This document shows, piece after piece, positions 18,325 through 28,481 of a stretch of DNA of 64,000 nt. How positions within the stretch are numbered: the stretch's first letter is position 1; each line of letters opens with the position of its first letter. Made by a program: the position numbers and the translations under genes. The notes under the pieces are model-generated. The model did no database searches, was not told the origin of the DNA, and saw nothing but the letters and a program-made list of their open reading frames with translations. The stretch comes from CAIWHR01 sp963734055 (GTDB taxonomy: Bacteria > Pseudomonadota > Gammaproteobacteria > Burkholderiales > Casimicrobiaceae): NCBI GenBank assembly GCA_963734055.1, contig CAVTFQ010000007.1:558001-622000 (forward strand). The letters are read 5' to 3'.

Positions 18325-18442
18325 GAAACGCTCCTGATAGTAGAGAGGTCTGGAGTGACGAGCGTGCACGTCGCGTCGCTCGCATCCGATGCCATTACAC
18401 GTCGCGGATATTGCGGATCCATTTCGCTCGGCGGCAAACGCC

Positions 18443-18456
18443 ATTACGCCTGTAAC
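18443..18456. promoter_or_regulatory. GTTAC-N4-GTAAT element upstream of exported protein gene
   Basis: On the minus strand this reads GTTAC AGGC GTAAT, about 119 bp upstream of the ATG at 18324. A second half-site (GTAATGGC on the minus strand) lies near 18392-18398. Compare 13757-13770. Confidence 0.45.
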
Positions 18457-19016
18457 GGCCGGATATCCAATTGTTTCAGCGTGCACCGATGCATCTGTGT
18501 CGTGCTGCCCGCGAGTCGTAGCCGATACGCCGCGCGCACATTGCGCCTGCCGGTGCGCTCGCGCAGGCCCGCCAGACCTTGATGCCGGGGATACGCCGCG
18601 TCCGCGTCGAAGCCGACGCAGTCGTCAGTGACGGTCAAGCCGCGAGCGTCTGCGCTGACGCGACGAAACAGCCACCTGCGAGGCGCCTGGATGGCGCTCG
18701 TGGTTGGGCCTCGCTTCTTCCGCGATCCTGAATCCTGCCCGCTCGTGGCCGAGGATGCCGGCCGGTACATCACTATCGTAATCAACCGGGAGGGCCAGGC
18801 TGCCGATGCGGGGAACGTCCCGCCGTTCATCCATCATTTATCGGTCGACGGTTTCAGTGCGGGTAAACCACACGAAATACGCTATCGCTGGAACGACGGT
18901 AACAAAGCGCTCTCAAGCCGGCGACGGCGCTGTTGCGCCAGGGTGAACGACGATAGTTCGAGCCAGGGAGCCGCTCGCCGCGCACCGGCCTCGGACTAGC
19001 GGGCGCCCGCGTGCCT
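18457..19016. other. Intergenic, no supported gene
   Basis: Open frames here (for example 18628-18999) lack family features and ribosome-binding sites. I see no repeat, RNA gene or strong hairpin. It probably contains promoter sequence for the leftward exported-protein gene. Confidence 0.4.
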
Positions 19017-19496
19017 TCACTTCTTCCCCGGCTTCAGAATATCCAGGAGCGCTTCCACCACTCCGTCGCCAACCATGCCTATGCGGCGAGCCGCCGCTTC
19101 GGACAGATCGGCAATTCGCCCGGACACAAACGGGCCGCGATCGTTCACCACGACCTCCACACTGCGATGGTTCTCGAGATTGGTGACGCGCACGCGCGTG
19201 CCGAACGGCAGCGTGCGGTGTGCCATGGTGAGCGCGTCGGGATCGAACGGCTCGCCGCTGGCGGTCTTCCTGCCCGCGAAATCATTGCCGTACATCGAAA
19301 TGCGACCGCGCTGTTGCGTGCCTATCGCCGTGTCGCTGGACGATGGCGGGGCCGGCGGTGGCGGAACAGTCGCTGCCGGTGTTGGCGGTGCGGGTTCGGG
19401 CGCGCGTTCGGGCTGCGCGCAGGCGAACAGCATCGCGCAAGCGAGCGCCGCGACGAGATAGGATGATGGCCGGGATCGCAGTCCGCTTGCTGGCAT
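19017..19496 (-). CDS. RlpA-like lipoprotein, septal ring lytic transglycosylase family
   Basis: 159 aa. A lipoprotein signal peptide ends in the lipobox MLFAC, followed by a Pro-rich linker and a double-psi beta-barrel: GRISMYGNDFAGRKTASGEPFD, LTMAHRTLPFGTRVRVTN, VVVNDRGPF and DLSEAAARRIG. RlpA proteins bind or cleave denuded glycan at the septum. The SPOR domain found in E. coli RlpA is absent, giving the short form. The start at 19496 has a GGGAG ribosome-binding site; the longer frame to 19577 is not needed. Confidence 0.92.
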   Translation of the reverse strand: MPASGLRSRPSSYLVAALACAMLFACAQPERAPEPAPPTPAATVPPPPAPPSSSDTAIGTQQRGRISMYGNDFAGRKTASGEPFDPDALTMAHRTLPFGTRVRVTNLENHRSVEVVVNDRGPFVSGRIADLSEAAARRIGMVGDGVVEALLDILKPGKK

Positions 19497-19658
19497 CGTA
19501 GGCTCCCTGCATGCGGAGTTGGCTGAAATTGGCGACCGGTACCGCTTTCCTGGAAGGCCGACGGAGCATTTGGACACCCGCCGTGCCTTCAGTTCGGGAG
19601 GGACCCGCAGCGCGAATCATTGCGGGCCATGCTTATTGCGCCTTCCGAATCCCGCGAA

Positions 19659-22247
19659 TCAGCAGGCCGCCTTTCGCGACCGCGTTCGCTGCGACAGGCC
19701 CCAAAGCGCGGCGACAGCGGGTGGCGCCGTCCAGACGTCGAGGTGAAGCCGACCGAGGGCGCAGGGGTCGTCGAGGAGTGTCGCTTTCTGTGCCGTCGTC
19801 AGTGCTGCGGGTCCAAGCGCGAGCGCGGCATCGGCAAGCGCGCATCGCTCGGCCTGCGTTGCGGCAGGCAGTCGCGGATGTTGGGTGGCGGAGAGACACG
19901 CCGCGGCGTTCGCGGCCGCATCCACGATCGCGTCGCGGAACGACGCCGGCGGGCGCGCCCGCGCGACCGCCTTCGCCACCTCGCGGATCTCCGGCGGGGG
20001 CGCCGTTTCTTCGGGGATCAGAAAGAAGCCGGCGCGAGCGAAGCGCTGGCCGAGCGACACGCGGCTCGTAAGCGCGGAGAGCGGGATCGCGAGCGCCAGC
20101 GCGCCGCCGACCGGCAACAGCCACGGCACGTAAGCCGGATCAAGGAGGAAGATGCCGACGACCCAGGCCATGCCGAGCAGCGTTTGCATCGCATGGTGAC
20201 GCAGGGCCTCGCGCCAGTGCGTCTCGGCGTCGTCGCGCGGTGGCGATTTCCAGCGGAGCGCGTCGCCGAATAGCGCGCGAGCGACGAATTGCGTGTGGAA
20301 CAACATCCGGATCGGGGCGAGCAGGATCGAAAGCACGAGTTCGATAGCGGTGCTTCCAAAGAGACGCGCGCGGCCGCCGAAAGACGACACTGAAGCGCGA
20401 TCGACGAGGAGCGCACCCAGCACCTTGGGCAGGAAGAGGAGCGCGGCCGTGGCAGCCCAAAGCCACAGCGCCAAATCGGGCCGCCACTGCGGCCAAAGCG
20501 GAAAGAGCTGGTAGGGCTCCGTGAAGTACTGAGGCGGCACGAGCGCCTGGACGGCGATCAGAGCCGTCGAGAGCACGAGGAAAAGCGAGCCACAGCGGCG
20601 CGGAGAGGTACGCCATCACGCCGCGTCACGAACACCGCGCGGTGCGCCGGGTGGAGCCCCGCGCATCAGGAACAGCCGGAAGTTGATCAGATTGCCCTGG
20701 CACCAGCGCCGGTCGCGCTGCAGCTCGTCGATCAGCGTTCGGCGGCATCTCCTCGTAGCTGCCCGGCAGGTCGTAGGCGATCCACACCGCCCAGCCGGCG
20801 CGCCGCATCAGCGCGGCCTCGACGAAATCGTGCGAGAGGATTTCGCCCGACAGCGCGCCGCGGCCCGGGAGGCGGCGCGAGCGCGCAATGACGCATGAAC
20901 GGCGCGACGCGGATGATCGCGTTGTGGCCCCAGTAGTGCGATTCGCCGAGCTGCCAGAAGTGCAGTCCCGGCGGTGAACAGCGGGCCGTAGACGCGCGGT
21001 GGCGAACTGGTGGACGCGCGCGTAGCAGCGTGTCGCGGCCCGTGGCGCGCGGCGCCGTCTGGATGATTCCGGCGCTCGGGATTGGCCTCGGCGAGGCGCA
21101 CGAGCTCGGCCGAGGCACGTCGCCGTCATCACGCTGTCGGCGTCGAGCACGACCATGTAGCGGTAGTCGCGCGCCCCAGCGCCGGCAGAAATCGGCGACG
21201 TTGCCGCTCTTGCGCTTGATCCGATGTCTGCGCGCCAGCGGTAGAAGATGCGGCCGAAGCCATCGACCTCGCAGGCAGAGCTCGAGCCACGCCTCGACGC
21301 TCGGCGACGCGCGTGTCGGGATCGGCGGTATCGGACAGCACGAAGAAGTCGAAATGCGCGAGCGTCGTCCGTGCGTGCGATCGAGTCGTAGGTCGCGCGC
21401 AGGCCGGCGAAGACGCGCGGGACGTCCTCGTTGGCGATCGGCATGACGATCGCGATCCGCACTGGGGCGGCAGCGGGGCCAGAGCCGCCTCGGCTCCGAG
21501 CGTGCGGGTGATTGCGAAGCGGTCGCCGCGTGCCCACCGGATGACGAAGCCGGCGATCGCCGTCCAGAACCCGGCGGACATCCAGGCGAACAGGATGGCG
21601 AAGAGCGCGACCAGCGCGAGCTCGAGCGGGTGGCGACCGTGATACGGAAGGATCGTTGACATGAAGCTCGCGGCGAGCCACGTCTGCGCGACGACGAGGC
21701 CGGACAGCGCGACGCGCCGGAACGACGCCGCACGCTGCCAGGGCTGCCTCTCGGTCTCGTGGGCGAGCGTATCGGGCGCATGCTCGCGGACGTCGGACGG
21801 CCGCTTCGGCGCCGCGCCCACCAGGACCAGCGGCGCGGCGCCATCGGCGTGCGGCGGATCAGTGGCGTGCTGACGAGCCGGTGCCGGCGCTTGAGGTCCA
21901 CGTCGAGGGCGCCGGCCACCCTGGGGCCGAATGCAAGCGCCAGGCGCCGCGGCGCGGACGCACAGGCCAGGTCGGGGCCGAGCTCGCGCCCCGCGAGCGT
22001 CTCGTGCAGCGTCGTAGCGCGTGGCCGGATCGTCGCGGCTGCCTTCGGCGGCCACGCGCACCATGCATTGGGCGAGCAGGGCGGCGCGGTCGGACGCGAC
22101 GAGCGGCAGAGTCTCGAGGTAGCGCTCCACGACGTCGGCTGCCGGACAGGCTTCCGCCGTCAGGTCTGGGGCGGCAACAAATAGCTCCATGTTCGGAGAG
22201 CGGTCGATCATCGTGAGAACATCGCCGCTCGCGGGGCAGGGTGACAT
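19659..22247 (-). CDS. opgH: Glucans biosynthesis glucosyltransferase H (frameshifted in this sequence)
   Basis: Inner-membrane GT2 enzyme that polymerises UDP-glucose into the beta-1,2 backbone of osmoregulated periplasmic glucans. The C-terminal 305 residues (19659-20576) read cleanly, including RWCQGN just upstream in a neighbouring frame. The rest must be followed across many single-base shifts: VERYLETLPL near the N-terminus, helices around SGLVVAQTWLAASFM, IAIVMPIANEDVPRVFAGL, MVVLDADSVM (metal-binding DxD) and HDFVEAALMRRAGW. The start is 22247 or 22211. It follows opgG by 18 bp. The breaks continue the indel-rich zone and I do not regard them as true inactivation. Confidence 0.85.
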
Positions 22248-22265
22248 GATGAACGAGACGACCGA

Positions 22266-23678
22266 TCAAAAGCGCTCGATACCGTAGCGCTCGAGGAGAA
22301 GGTCAAGGACCTTGCCGTTGTCGCCGGCGGAGACCACCGCGTCGACCCTCGCCATTCGCGGCATCTTGCGCAGCGCGGGGCCGACGAAATCGACGACGAA
22401 GCCGATCGCGGCCTTTTCGTCCCGGGCCGGACCGATGTCCGCGCCGGCTGCGCGACCCACGAATGCGGCGGCCGTGTCTCAACGTTCTTCTGCCAGTACA
22501 TGCGGTAGCCGTAGTCGAGCGGCTGCTTCGGCGCCGGCGGCGTCGCCGGCACCCAGAAGGCGACGACGTTGTCGTTCCACTCGTTGGGCGAGGGCAGGAG
22601 CACGAGCTCGACGCGTCCCGCTCCCCAGTGCTGCTCCGGCTCGATCCACACCGTCGGTCGTTTCTCGTACTGAGCCTCGAGATCCTCGTAGTGGTCGAAG
22701 TTGCGGTCGCGCTGCGTGAGTCCGAAACCGACGGGATCGGTGAGCTGGAACGACGAAACGGACAGACGCTTGGGATCGAGCAGCGGGCGGAATATCCATT
22801 CTCCGGTCGCGGTGTGGATCAAGAGGCCGTCGGAGTCGTGAACTTCGGGGCGGAAATCGTCGGCCGGCGGGCGCTGGTTCTCGCCGAAGAAGAACATGCT
22901 GGTAAGCGGGGCAAGCCCGAGCTTCGCGACGTTCTCGCGCAGGTAAAGCCGAGCGTGCACGTCGATCTCGGTGGACGCACCGGGGCGCAGGACGAACTGG
23001 TAGGCGCCGGTCGCGCCGGGCGAGTCGAGCAGAGCGTAGAACGTGAGCGTGCGCTCGTGTCCACCGGGCCGCTCGATCCAGAACTCGGTGAAGCGCGGAA
23101 ACTCCTCCCCGGCGGGGAGTGCGGTGTCGATTGCGAGCCCGCGCGCGGATGCACCGTAGACCTGGCCCTGGCCGAGCGCCCGGAAGAAGCTCGCCCGAGG
23201 AAAACGGCGACCTCGTCCTTGTAGCTGGCCCTGTTCAGCGGATAGTGAATGCGGAAGCCGGCGAAGCCGCCGTCCTGGAGCGCGGCCGGATCGATCCGGT
23301 TGGTGCCGAAATCGAACAACCCGGGCTCGTAACGGACGTCGTGGACGCCGGACGCGTCGACCTCGTGGATTGCGACCGGCTGCTCGAAATGGTAGCCCAC
23401 GTGGAAGAAGGCGATTTCGAAGAGAAGCCGCGCATTCGCCCAGAGGTTCTTGTCGGTCCGGTAGCGGATGTCGCGGTACTGGTCGTACGTGAGGTCCTTG
23501 AGCGCCTTGGGCAGAGGCTTGTCGGCCAGCTTGTAGGACGAGGCCGCGAGTCTGCGCTCGGCGCGCGACGTCGTCGAACCCGAACGCGAGCGCGTGCGGC
23601 AACCAACGCGGCAGCGAGCAGCAGGAGCGCTCGCGCGCGCTGGCCGCGCTCCGCGCGGCGCGAGCCGGCAAAGCGCAC
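22266..23678 (-). CDS. opgG: Periplasmic glucan biosynthesis protein G (frameshifted)
   Basis: Periplasmic partner of OpgH in osmoregulated glucan synthesis. Most of it reads cleanly: LTYDQYRDIRYRTDKNLWAN, FEIAFFHVGYHFEQPV, GFAGFRIHYPLN, SFFRALGQGQVYGASARGLA, SMFFFGENQRP, HDSDGLLI and WIFRPLLDPKRLSVSSF are all typical MdoG blocks, and the end LDLLLERYGIERF is natural. Frame breaks fall near 22455, 23195, 23570 and 23620. The signal peptide (RALLLLAAALV) is split by one of them, so the GTG at 23678 is only an approximate start. First gene of the opgGH operon, divergent from the hydrolase/transport genes. Confidence 0.87.
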
Positions 23679-24043
23679 CTCGCGTGCGCGCAGGAGCCTC
23701 GAAGCACGTCGAGCCGTTCGTGCGGGGAGAGCTGCTGTACGTCGTCGCCGCAGCGGCGCGTGCGGTGAACCGACATCGTCGCGGCGCCGCGGGGTGGCTC
23801 ATGAGGACACGCCGCAACCGATAGTCCACGGTGGCCGTCGCGACCGGTGGTGCACGCACGCCGACGTCGCTCGGGCGGAGGAACCTCGCGCGCCGACGGA
23901 AACGGGCTGTCCACAAGGCGTGTCGGATAAAACTTACACGCTGCGGCGTTGTCAGAACTTCTGGTCCGGCGCTCCCCGATAATGATGCGGCAACGATGGA
24001 TGCGCCCGTCGCGCTCTCGTAGCGTGGCGGCCTGGCGGTCGCC
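23679..24043. other. Divergent intergenic region of the glucan locus
   Basis: About 365 bp between opgG and the rightward hydrolase operon. The part from 23905 to 24010 is less GC-rich and is the likely promoter region. No operator was identified with confidence. Confidence 0.45.
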
Positions 24044-25440
24044 GTGCGCGGCGAGGCGGCCGTGCCGGCGCGCCGCGGGCCGGACGCGAGCCCCGTCGTC
24101 GATCCCTTCCTGATCGACCTCCAGGAGCGCACGTTCCGCTTCTTCTGGGACACGGCGAATCCGGCGAACGGCCTCGTCCCGGATCGCTATCCACGCCCTC
24201 GTTCTCGAGCATCGCGGCGGTCGGCTTCGGGCTCACCGCGTACCCGTCGGCGTCGAGCGCGGCTACGTGACGCGCGAGGCGGCGCGCGAGCGCGTGCTCG
24301 CGACGCTGCGCTTCCTGCGCAACGCGCCGCAGGGTCCGGCACGCACGCGGCATGGCCGGCTACAAGGGCTTCTTCTACCACTTCCTCGACATGAAGACCG
24401 GCGAGCGCTTCGAGGACAGCGAGCTGTCCACGGTCGACACGGCGCTCCTCGCTCGCCGGCGTGCTGTTCTGCCAGTCGTACTTCGACGGCCCGCGATCCC
24501 GAGGAAGCCGAGATCCGCCGCCTCGCCGACCAGATCTATCGCCGCGTCGACTGGCGCTGGGCGCAGCCGCACGCGCCGGCGATCAGCCACGGCTGGTCGC
24601 CGGAGGACGGCTTCCTCGAGTACGACTGGCGCGGCTACAACGAGGCGATGCTCGTCTACCTGCTCGCGCTCGGCTCGCCGACGCATCCGGTCGGGCGACG
24701 ACGCGTGGCACGAGTGGACGAGCACCTACGACAAGAGCTGGGGCAACGTGTTCGGCCAGGAGTACCTCGGCGTTCGCGCCGCTGTTCGGCCACCAGTACT
24801 CGCACGTCTGGCTCGATTTCCGCCGGCATGCAGGACGCGTACATGCGCCGGCGCGGCATCGACTATTTCGAGAACACGCGGCGCGCCGATCTACGCGCAG
24901 CAGGCGTACGCGATCGCCAACCCGCTAGGGCTGCAAGGACTACGGCGCGACCGTCTGGGGCATCACCGCGAGCGACGGTCCGGCCGACGTCGAGCTCGAC
25001 GATCGACGGCGTGACGCGGCGCTTCCGCGACCTACGCCGCGCGCGGCACCGGCGGCGGCCGCGCGCGTACGACGATTGCACGCTCGCGCCGACCGCGGCC
25101 GGTCGCGTCGATTCCGTTCGCGCCGGAGCTCGCGATCCCCGCGGTGCTCGAGCATGTACAAGCGCTACGGCGAGCACATCTACGCGCACGTACGGCTTCC
25201 TCGACGCGTTCAATCCGAGCTTCACGTTCGACGACCGCGCTGCACCACGGCCGCTGCATCCCGGGCTTCGGCTGGGTCGACAGCGACTACCTCGGCATCG
25301 ACCAGGGCGCGATCGTCGCGATGATCGAGAACTACCGCAGCGGGCTCGATCTGGCAGACGATGCGCCGAAATCCCGTACGTGCGCCGCGGCCTCGCAGCG
25401 CGCCGGCTTCACCGGCGGCTGGCTCGACGCGTCGCGCTGA
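24044..25440 (+). CDS. Glucoamylase-like/GH144 family enzyme, candidate endo-beta-1,2-glucanase (frameshifted)
   Basis: Reconstructed product about 460 aa. Conserved blocks, read across breaks: DLQERTFRFFWDTANP, GLVPDRYP then TPSFSSIAAVGFGL, AYPVGVERGYVTR, GYKGFFYHFLDMKTG, STVDTALL, GWSPEDGFLEYDWRGYNEAML, SWGNVFGQEYL, GHQYSHVWLDFR, FENTRRAIYAQQAYA, YGATVWGITASDGP and IDQGAIVAMIENYRSG. These are the glycoamylase-like (PF10091) blocks shared with GH144 endo-beta-1,2-glucanases. No signal peptide is evident, so location is uncertain. With opgGH alongside, beta-1,2-glucan is the likely substrate (inference). The stop TGA at 25438 is clear. Confidence 0.8.
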
Positions 25441-25446
25441 CCGCTG

Positions 25447-26742
25447 ACGCGCGCGGCGCACGTCTGCGTCGCCGCGTTCGCCGCTGGCGTCGCTCGCCGC
25501 TGGCGTCGCGGCTGCGGTCGCGCGGCAGGCGCCGTCACGCGTCCGCTTCTGGGCGATGGGCCGCGAAGGCGAGGTCGTCGCGGCAGCTCGCTGCCCGAGT
25601 TCGAGCGCGCGCATCCGGGCATCCGCGTCGAGGTCCAGCAGCTGCCGTGGACCGCGGCGCACGAGAAGCTGCTGACCGCGTTCGCCGGCGACGTCGACGC
25701 CCGACGTCTGCCAGCTCGGCAACACCTGGATACCGGAGTTCGTCGCGCTCGGCGCGCTCGAGCCGCTCGACGCGCACGTCGCGGCGTCGAGCGATCGTGA
25801 CCCGCGACGATTACTTCGCCGGCATCTGGGACACCAACGTCGTCGACGGCCGGCTGTACGGCATGCCGTGGTACGTCGACACGCGCCTGCTGTTCTATCG
25901 CACGCGACCTGCTCGCCGCGGCGGGCATCGCCGCGCCGCCGCGCGACTGGGCCGAGTGGACGCGCGCGCTGGCGGCGATCAAGGCGCAGGCGCGGGCACG
26001 GCAGCTACGCGATCCTGCTGCCGGTGAACGAGTTCGAGCCGCTGCGTCGCGCTCGCGCTGCAGCAGGACGATCCGCTGCTGCGCGACGGCGGCCGCTACG
26101 GCAACTTTCGAGAGCGCCGGCTTCCGCCGCGCGTTCGCGCTTCTACGTCGACTGTCTTCGCGCACGGCTACGCGCCGCCGGTGACCGCCGCCGAGATCGC
26201 GAACGTCTGGAACGAGTTCGGGCGCGGCTACTTCGCGTTCTACATCTCCGGCCGTGGAACATCGGCGAGTTCGAGCGCCGCCTGCCGCCCGAGCTGCAGG
26301 ACAGCTGGACGACCGCGCCGCTGCCCGGCCCGGACGGGCCCGGCGCGTCGATCGCCGGCGGCTCGAGCCTCGTCATTTTCCGGCGCGCGCACGCCAAGGA
26401 CGGCGCGTGGCAGCTGATCGAGTACCTGTCGCGACCCGACGTCCAGCTGCGCTTCCACGCGCTGACCGGCGACCTGCCGCCGCGGCGCAGCGCGTGGCGC
26501 GACGCGGCGCTCGCGGCCGACGTGTACTGCGCGCGCGTTCCGCGAGCAGCTCGAGCGCGTGAAGCCGACGCCGCAAGGTGCCCGAGTGGGAGCGCATCGC
26601 CGACCGAGATGCAGCATCGTCGCCGAGCGCGCCGTGCGCGGCGAGCTGACCGTCGACGCAGGCGCGCGCGCGAGCTCGACGCGCGTGCCGACGCGCATCC
26701 TCGAGAAGCGGCGCTGGATGCTCGCGCGCGGCGGCGGCGTGA
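25447..26742 (+). CDS. Sugar ABC transporter substrate-binding protein (frameshifted)
   Basis: Family 1 extracellular solute-binding protein, about 430 aa once frames are joined. Seen: signal-like LASLAAGVAAAVA, VRFWAMGREGEVVA, LLPEFERAHPGIRVEVQQLPW, AHEKLLTAFAGD, PDVCQLGNTWIPEF, GRLYGMPWYVDTRLLFYR, SYAILLPVNEFEPL, GRGYFAFYISGPWN and GASIAGGSSLVIF. It should deliver oligosaccharide to the two permeases downstream. The start lies in a broken stretch near 25447. The stop is probably the TGA at 26740, overlapping a GTGA at the permease start. No ATPase gene is present; such importers often share a genome-wide MsmK/UgpC-type ATPase. Confidence 0.8.
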
Positions 26743-26750
26743 GCGACTCA

Positions 26751-27647
26751 ATGACCCGCGGCCGCGCCTGGATGGCCTTCGTCGCGCCGGCGCTCGCCGT
26801 CATCGGCGTGTTCTTCTTCGCTGCCGGTCGCGGCGGCGCTCGCGCTGAGCCTCACCGACTTCGACATCTACGCGCTCGCCGACCTCGCGCAACCTGCGCT
26901 TCGTCGGCCTCGCGCAACTACGCGCGAGCTGCTCGCGAACGCCGCTGTTCTGGAAGGCGCTCGGCAACACGCTCTATTTCGTCGTCGTCGGCGTGCCGCT
27001 GTCGATCGCCGCGTCGCTCGGCGCGGCGCTGCTGCTCAATTCGCCGCTCGCGCGCTTCCAGCCGCTTCTTCCGCACTGCGCTGTTCGCGCCGGTCGTCAC
27101 GACGCTGGTCGCGGTCGCGGTGATCTGGCGCTACCTGCTTCACACCGCGCTACGGCCTCCTCAACTACGCGCTCGGCGCAGCTCGGCATCGCGCCCGATC
27201 GACTGGCTCGGCGATCCGCACTGGGCGATGCCGGCGATCATCCTGTTCGCGGTGTGGAAGAACTTCGGCTACAACATGGTCATCTTGCTCGCCGGGCTTG
27301 CAGAGCATTCCCGACGAGCTGTACGAGGCGGCGCGCATCGACGGCGCGTCGCGCTGGCAGCAGTTCCGCGCACATCACGCTGCCGATGCTCGCGCCGACG
27401 TTCTGCTGCTCGTCGGCGATCCTCACGATCGCCGGCTACTTCCAGCTCTTCGCCGAGCCCTACGTGATGACGCAGGGCGGCCCGCTGCAGAGCACCGTGA
27501 GCGTCCTCTACTTCATGTACGAGGAAGGCTTCAAGTGGTGGAACCTCGGCTCGCGCGTCGGCGGTCGCGTTCCTGCTGTTCGCTGCTCATCTTCGCGGTC
27601 ACGCTGCTGCAGCTCCGCGCCGTCGCGCCGCGCAGGGATGCGCATGA
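26751..27647 (+). CDS. Sugar ABC transporter permease, MalF-like (frameshifted)
   Basis: Starts MTRGRAWMAFVAPALAVIGVFFF, then SLTDFDIYAL, the membrane block NTLYFVVVGVPLSIAAS, TALFAPVVTTLVAVAVIWRY and the ABC-binding EAA loop DELYEAARIDGASRWQQFRH with LPMLAPTF. About 298 residues after correcting several breaks. The stop TGA overlaps the ATG of the second permease (ATGA at 27644), which confirms operon structure despite the broken frame. Confidence 0.82.
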
Positions 27648-28481
27648 AGCGCGCCGCTCGCCACCGTCGCTCGTCAACGGCGCGCTGCTCGCCGCTCGCG
27701 GCGCTCGACGCTGTTTCCGCTGCTGTGGATGGTCGCCGTGTCGTTCATGCCGCCGGGCGAAGCGAGCGCGTATCCGCCGCCGCTCCTGCCCGCGCAGCCG
27801 ACGCTCGCGCAACTATCGCGAGCTGTTCGCGCGCGCCGGCATGGGCCGCTATCTCGCTGAACAGCGTCGGTCTCGCGACTCGCGGTGACGGCGCTGTCGC
27901 TCGCGTTCAACGTCGATGGCCGGCTACGCGTTCGCCAAGCTGCGCTTCGCGCGGCCGCGACGGCATCTTCAAGCTGCTGCTCGGCGCGCTCGTGATCCCG
28001 GCGCAGGTGGCGATGGTGCCGCTGTTCCTGCTGCTGAAGCAGCTGCGGCCTCGTCAACAGCTACGGCGGCGTCATCGTCCCGGCCTGGCGAGCATCTTCG
28101 GCATCTTCCTCGTGCGCCAGTACGCGCTCTCGATCCCCGACGACTGCTCGACGCCGCGCGCATCGACGGCGCGAGCGAGTGGCGGATCTTCCGCTCGATC
28201 GTGCGTGCCGCTGCTGCGGCCGATCCTCGTCACGCTCGCCGTGTTCACGCTGCTCGGCACGTGGAACGACTTCATGTGGCCGCTGATCGTGCTGACCGAC
28301 CAGCGAGCTCTACACGCTGCCGGTCGCGCTCGCGAGCCTCGTCGCGCGAGCACGTGCAGGACAACGAGCTGATGATGGCCGGGCTCGGTGCGTGACGATG
28401 CTGCCGGTGCTGCGTCGTGTTCCTCGTCGCTGCAGCGCTACTACATCCAGGGCCTGATGGCCGGGGAGCGTGAAGGGATGA
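27644..28481 (+). CDS. Sugar ABC transporter permease, MalG-like (frameshifted)
   Basis: About 279 residues after correction. Seen: LFPLLWMVAVSFMPPGEA, YRELFARAGMGRYL, MAGYAFAKLRF, KLLLGALVIPAQVAMVPLFL, the EAA loop AARIDGASEWRIFRSI followed by LLRPILVTLAVF, GTWNDFMWPLIVL and the end LQRYYIQGLMAGSVKG. The stop at 28479 overlaps the next ATG at 28478 (ATGA). Confidence 0.82.

Noticed and set aside
18628..18999. 123-residue open frame between the exported protein and RlpA genes
   Set aside because: No ribosome-binding site, Arg/Ser-rich composition in its ends and no recognisable family.
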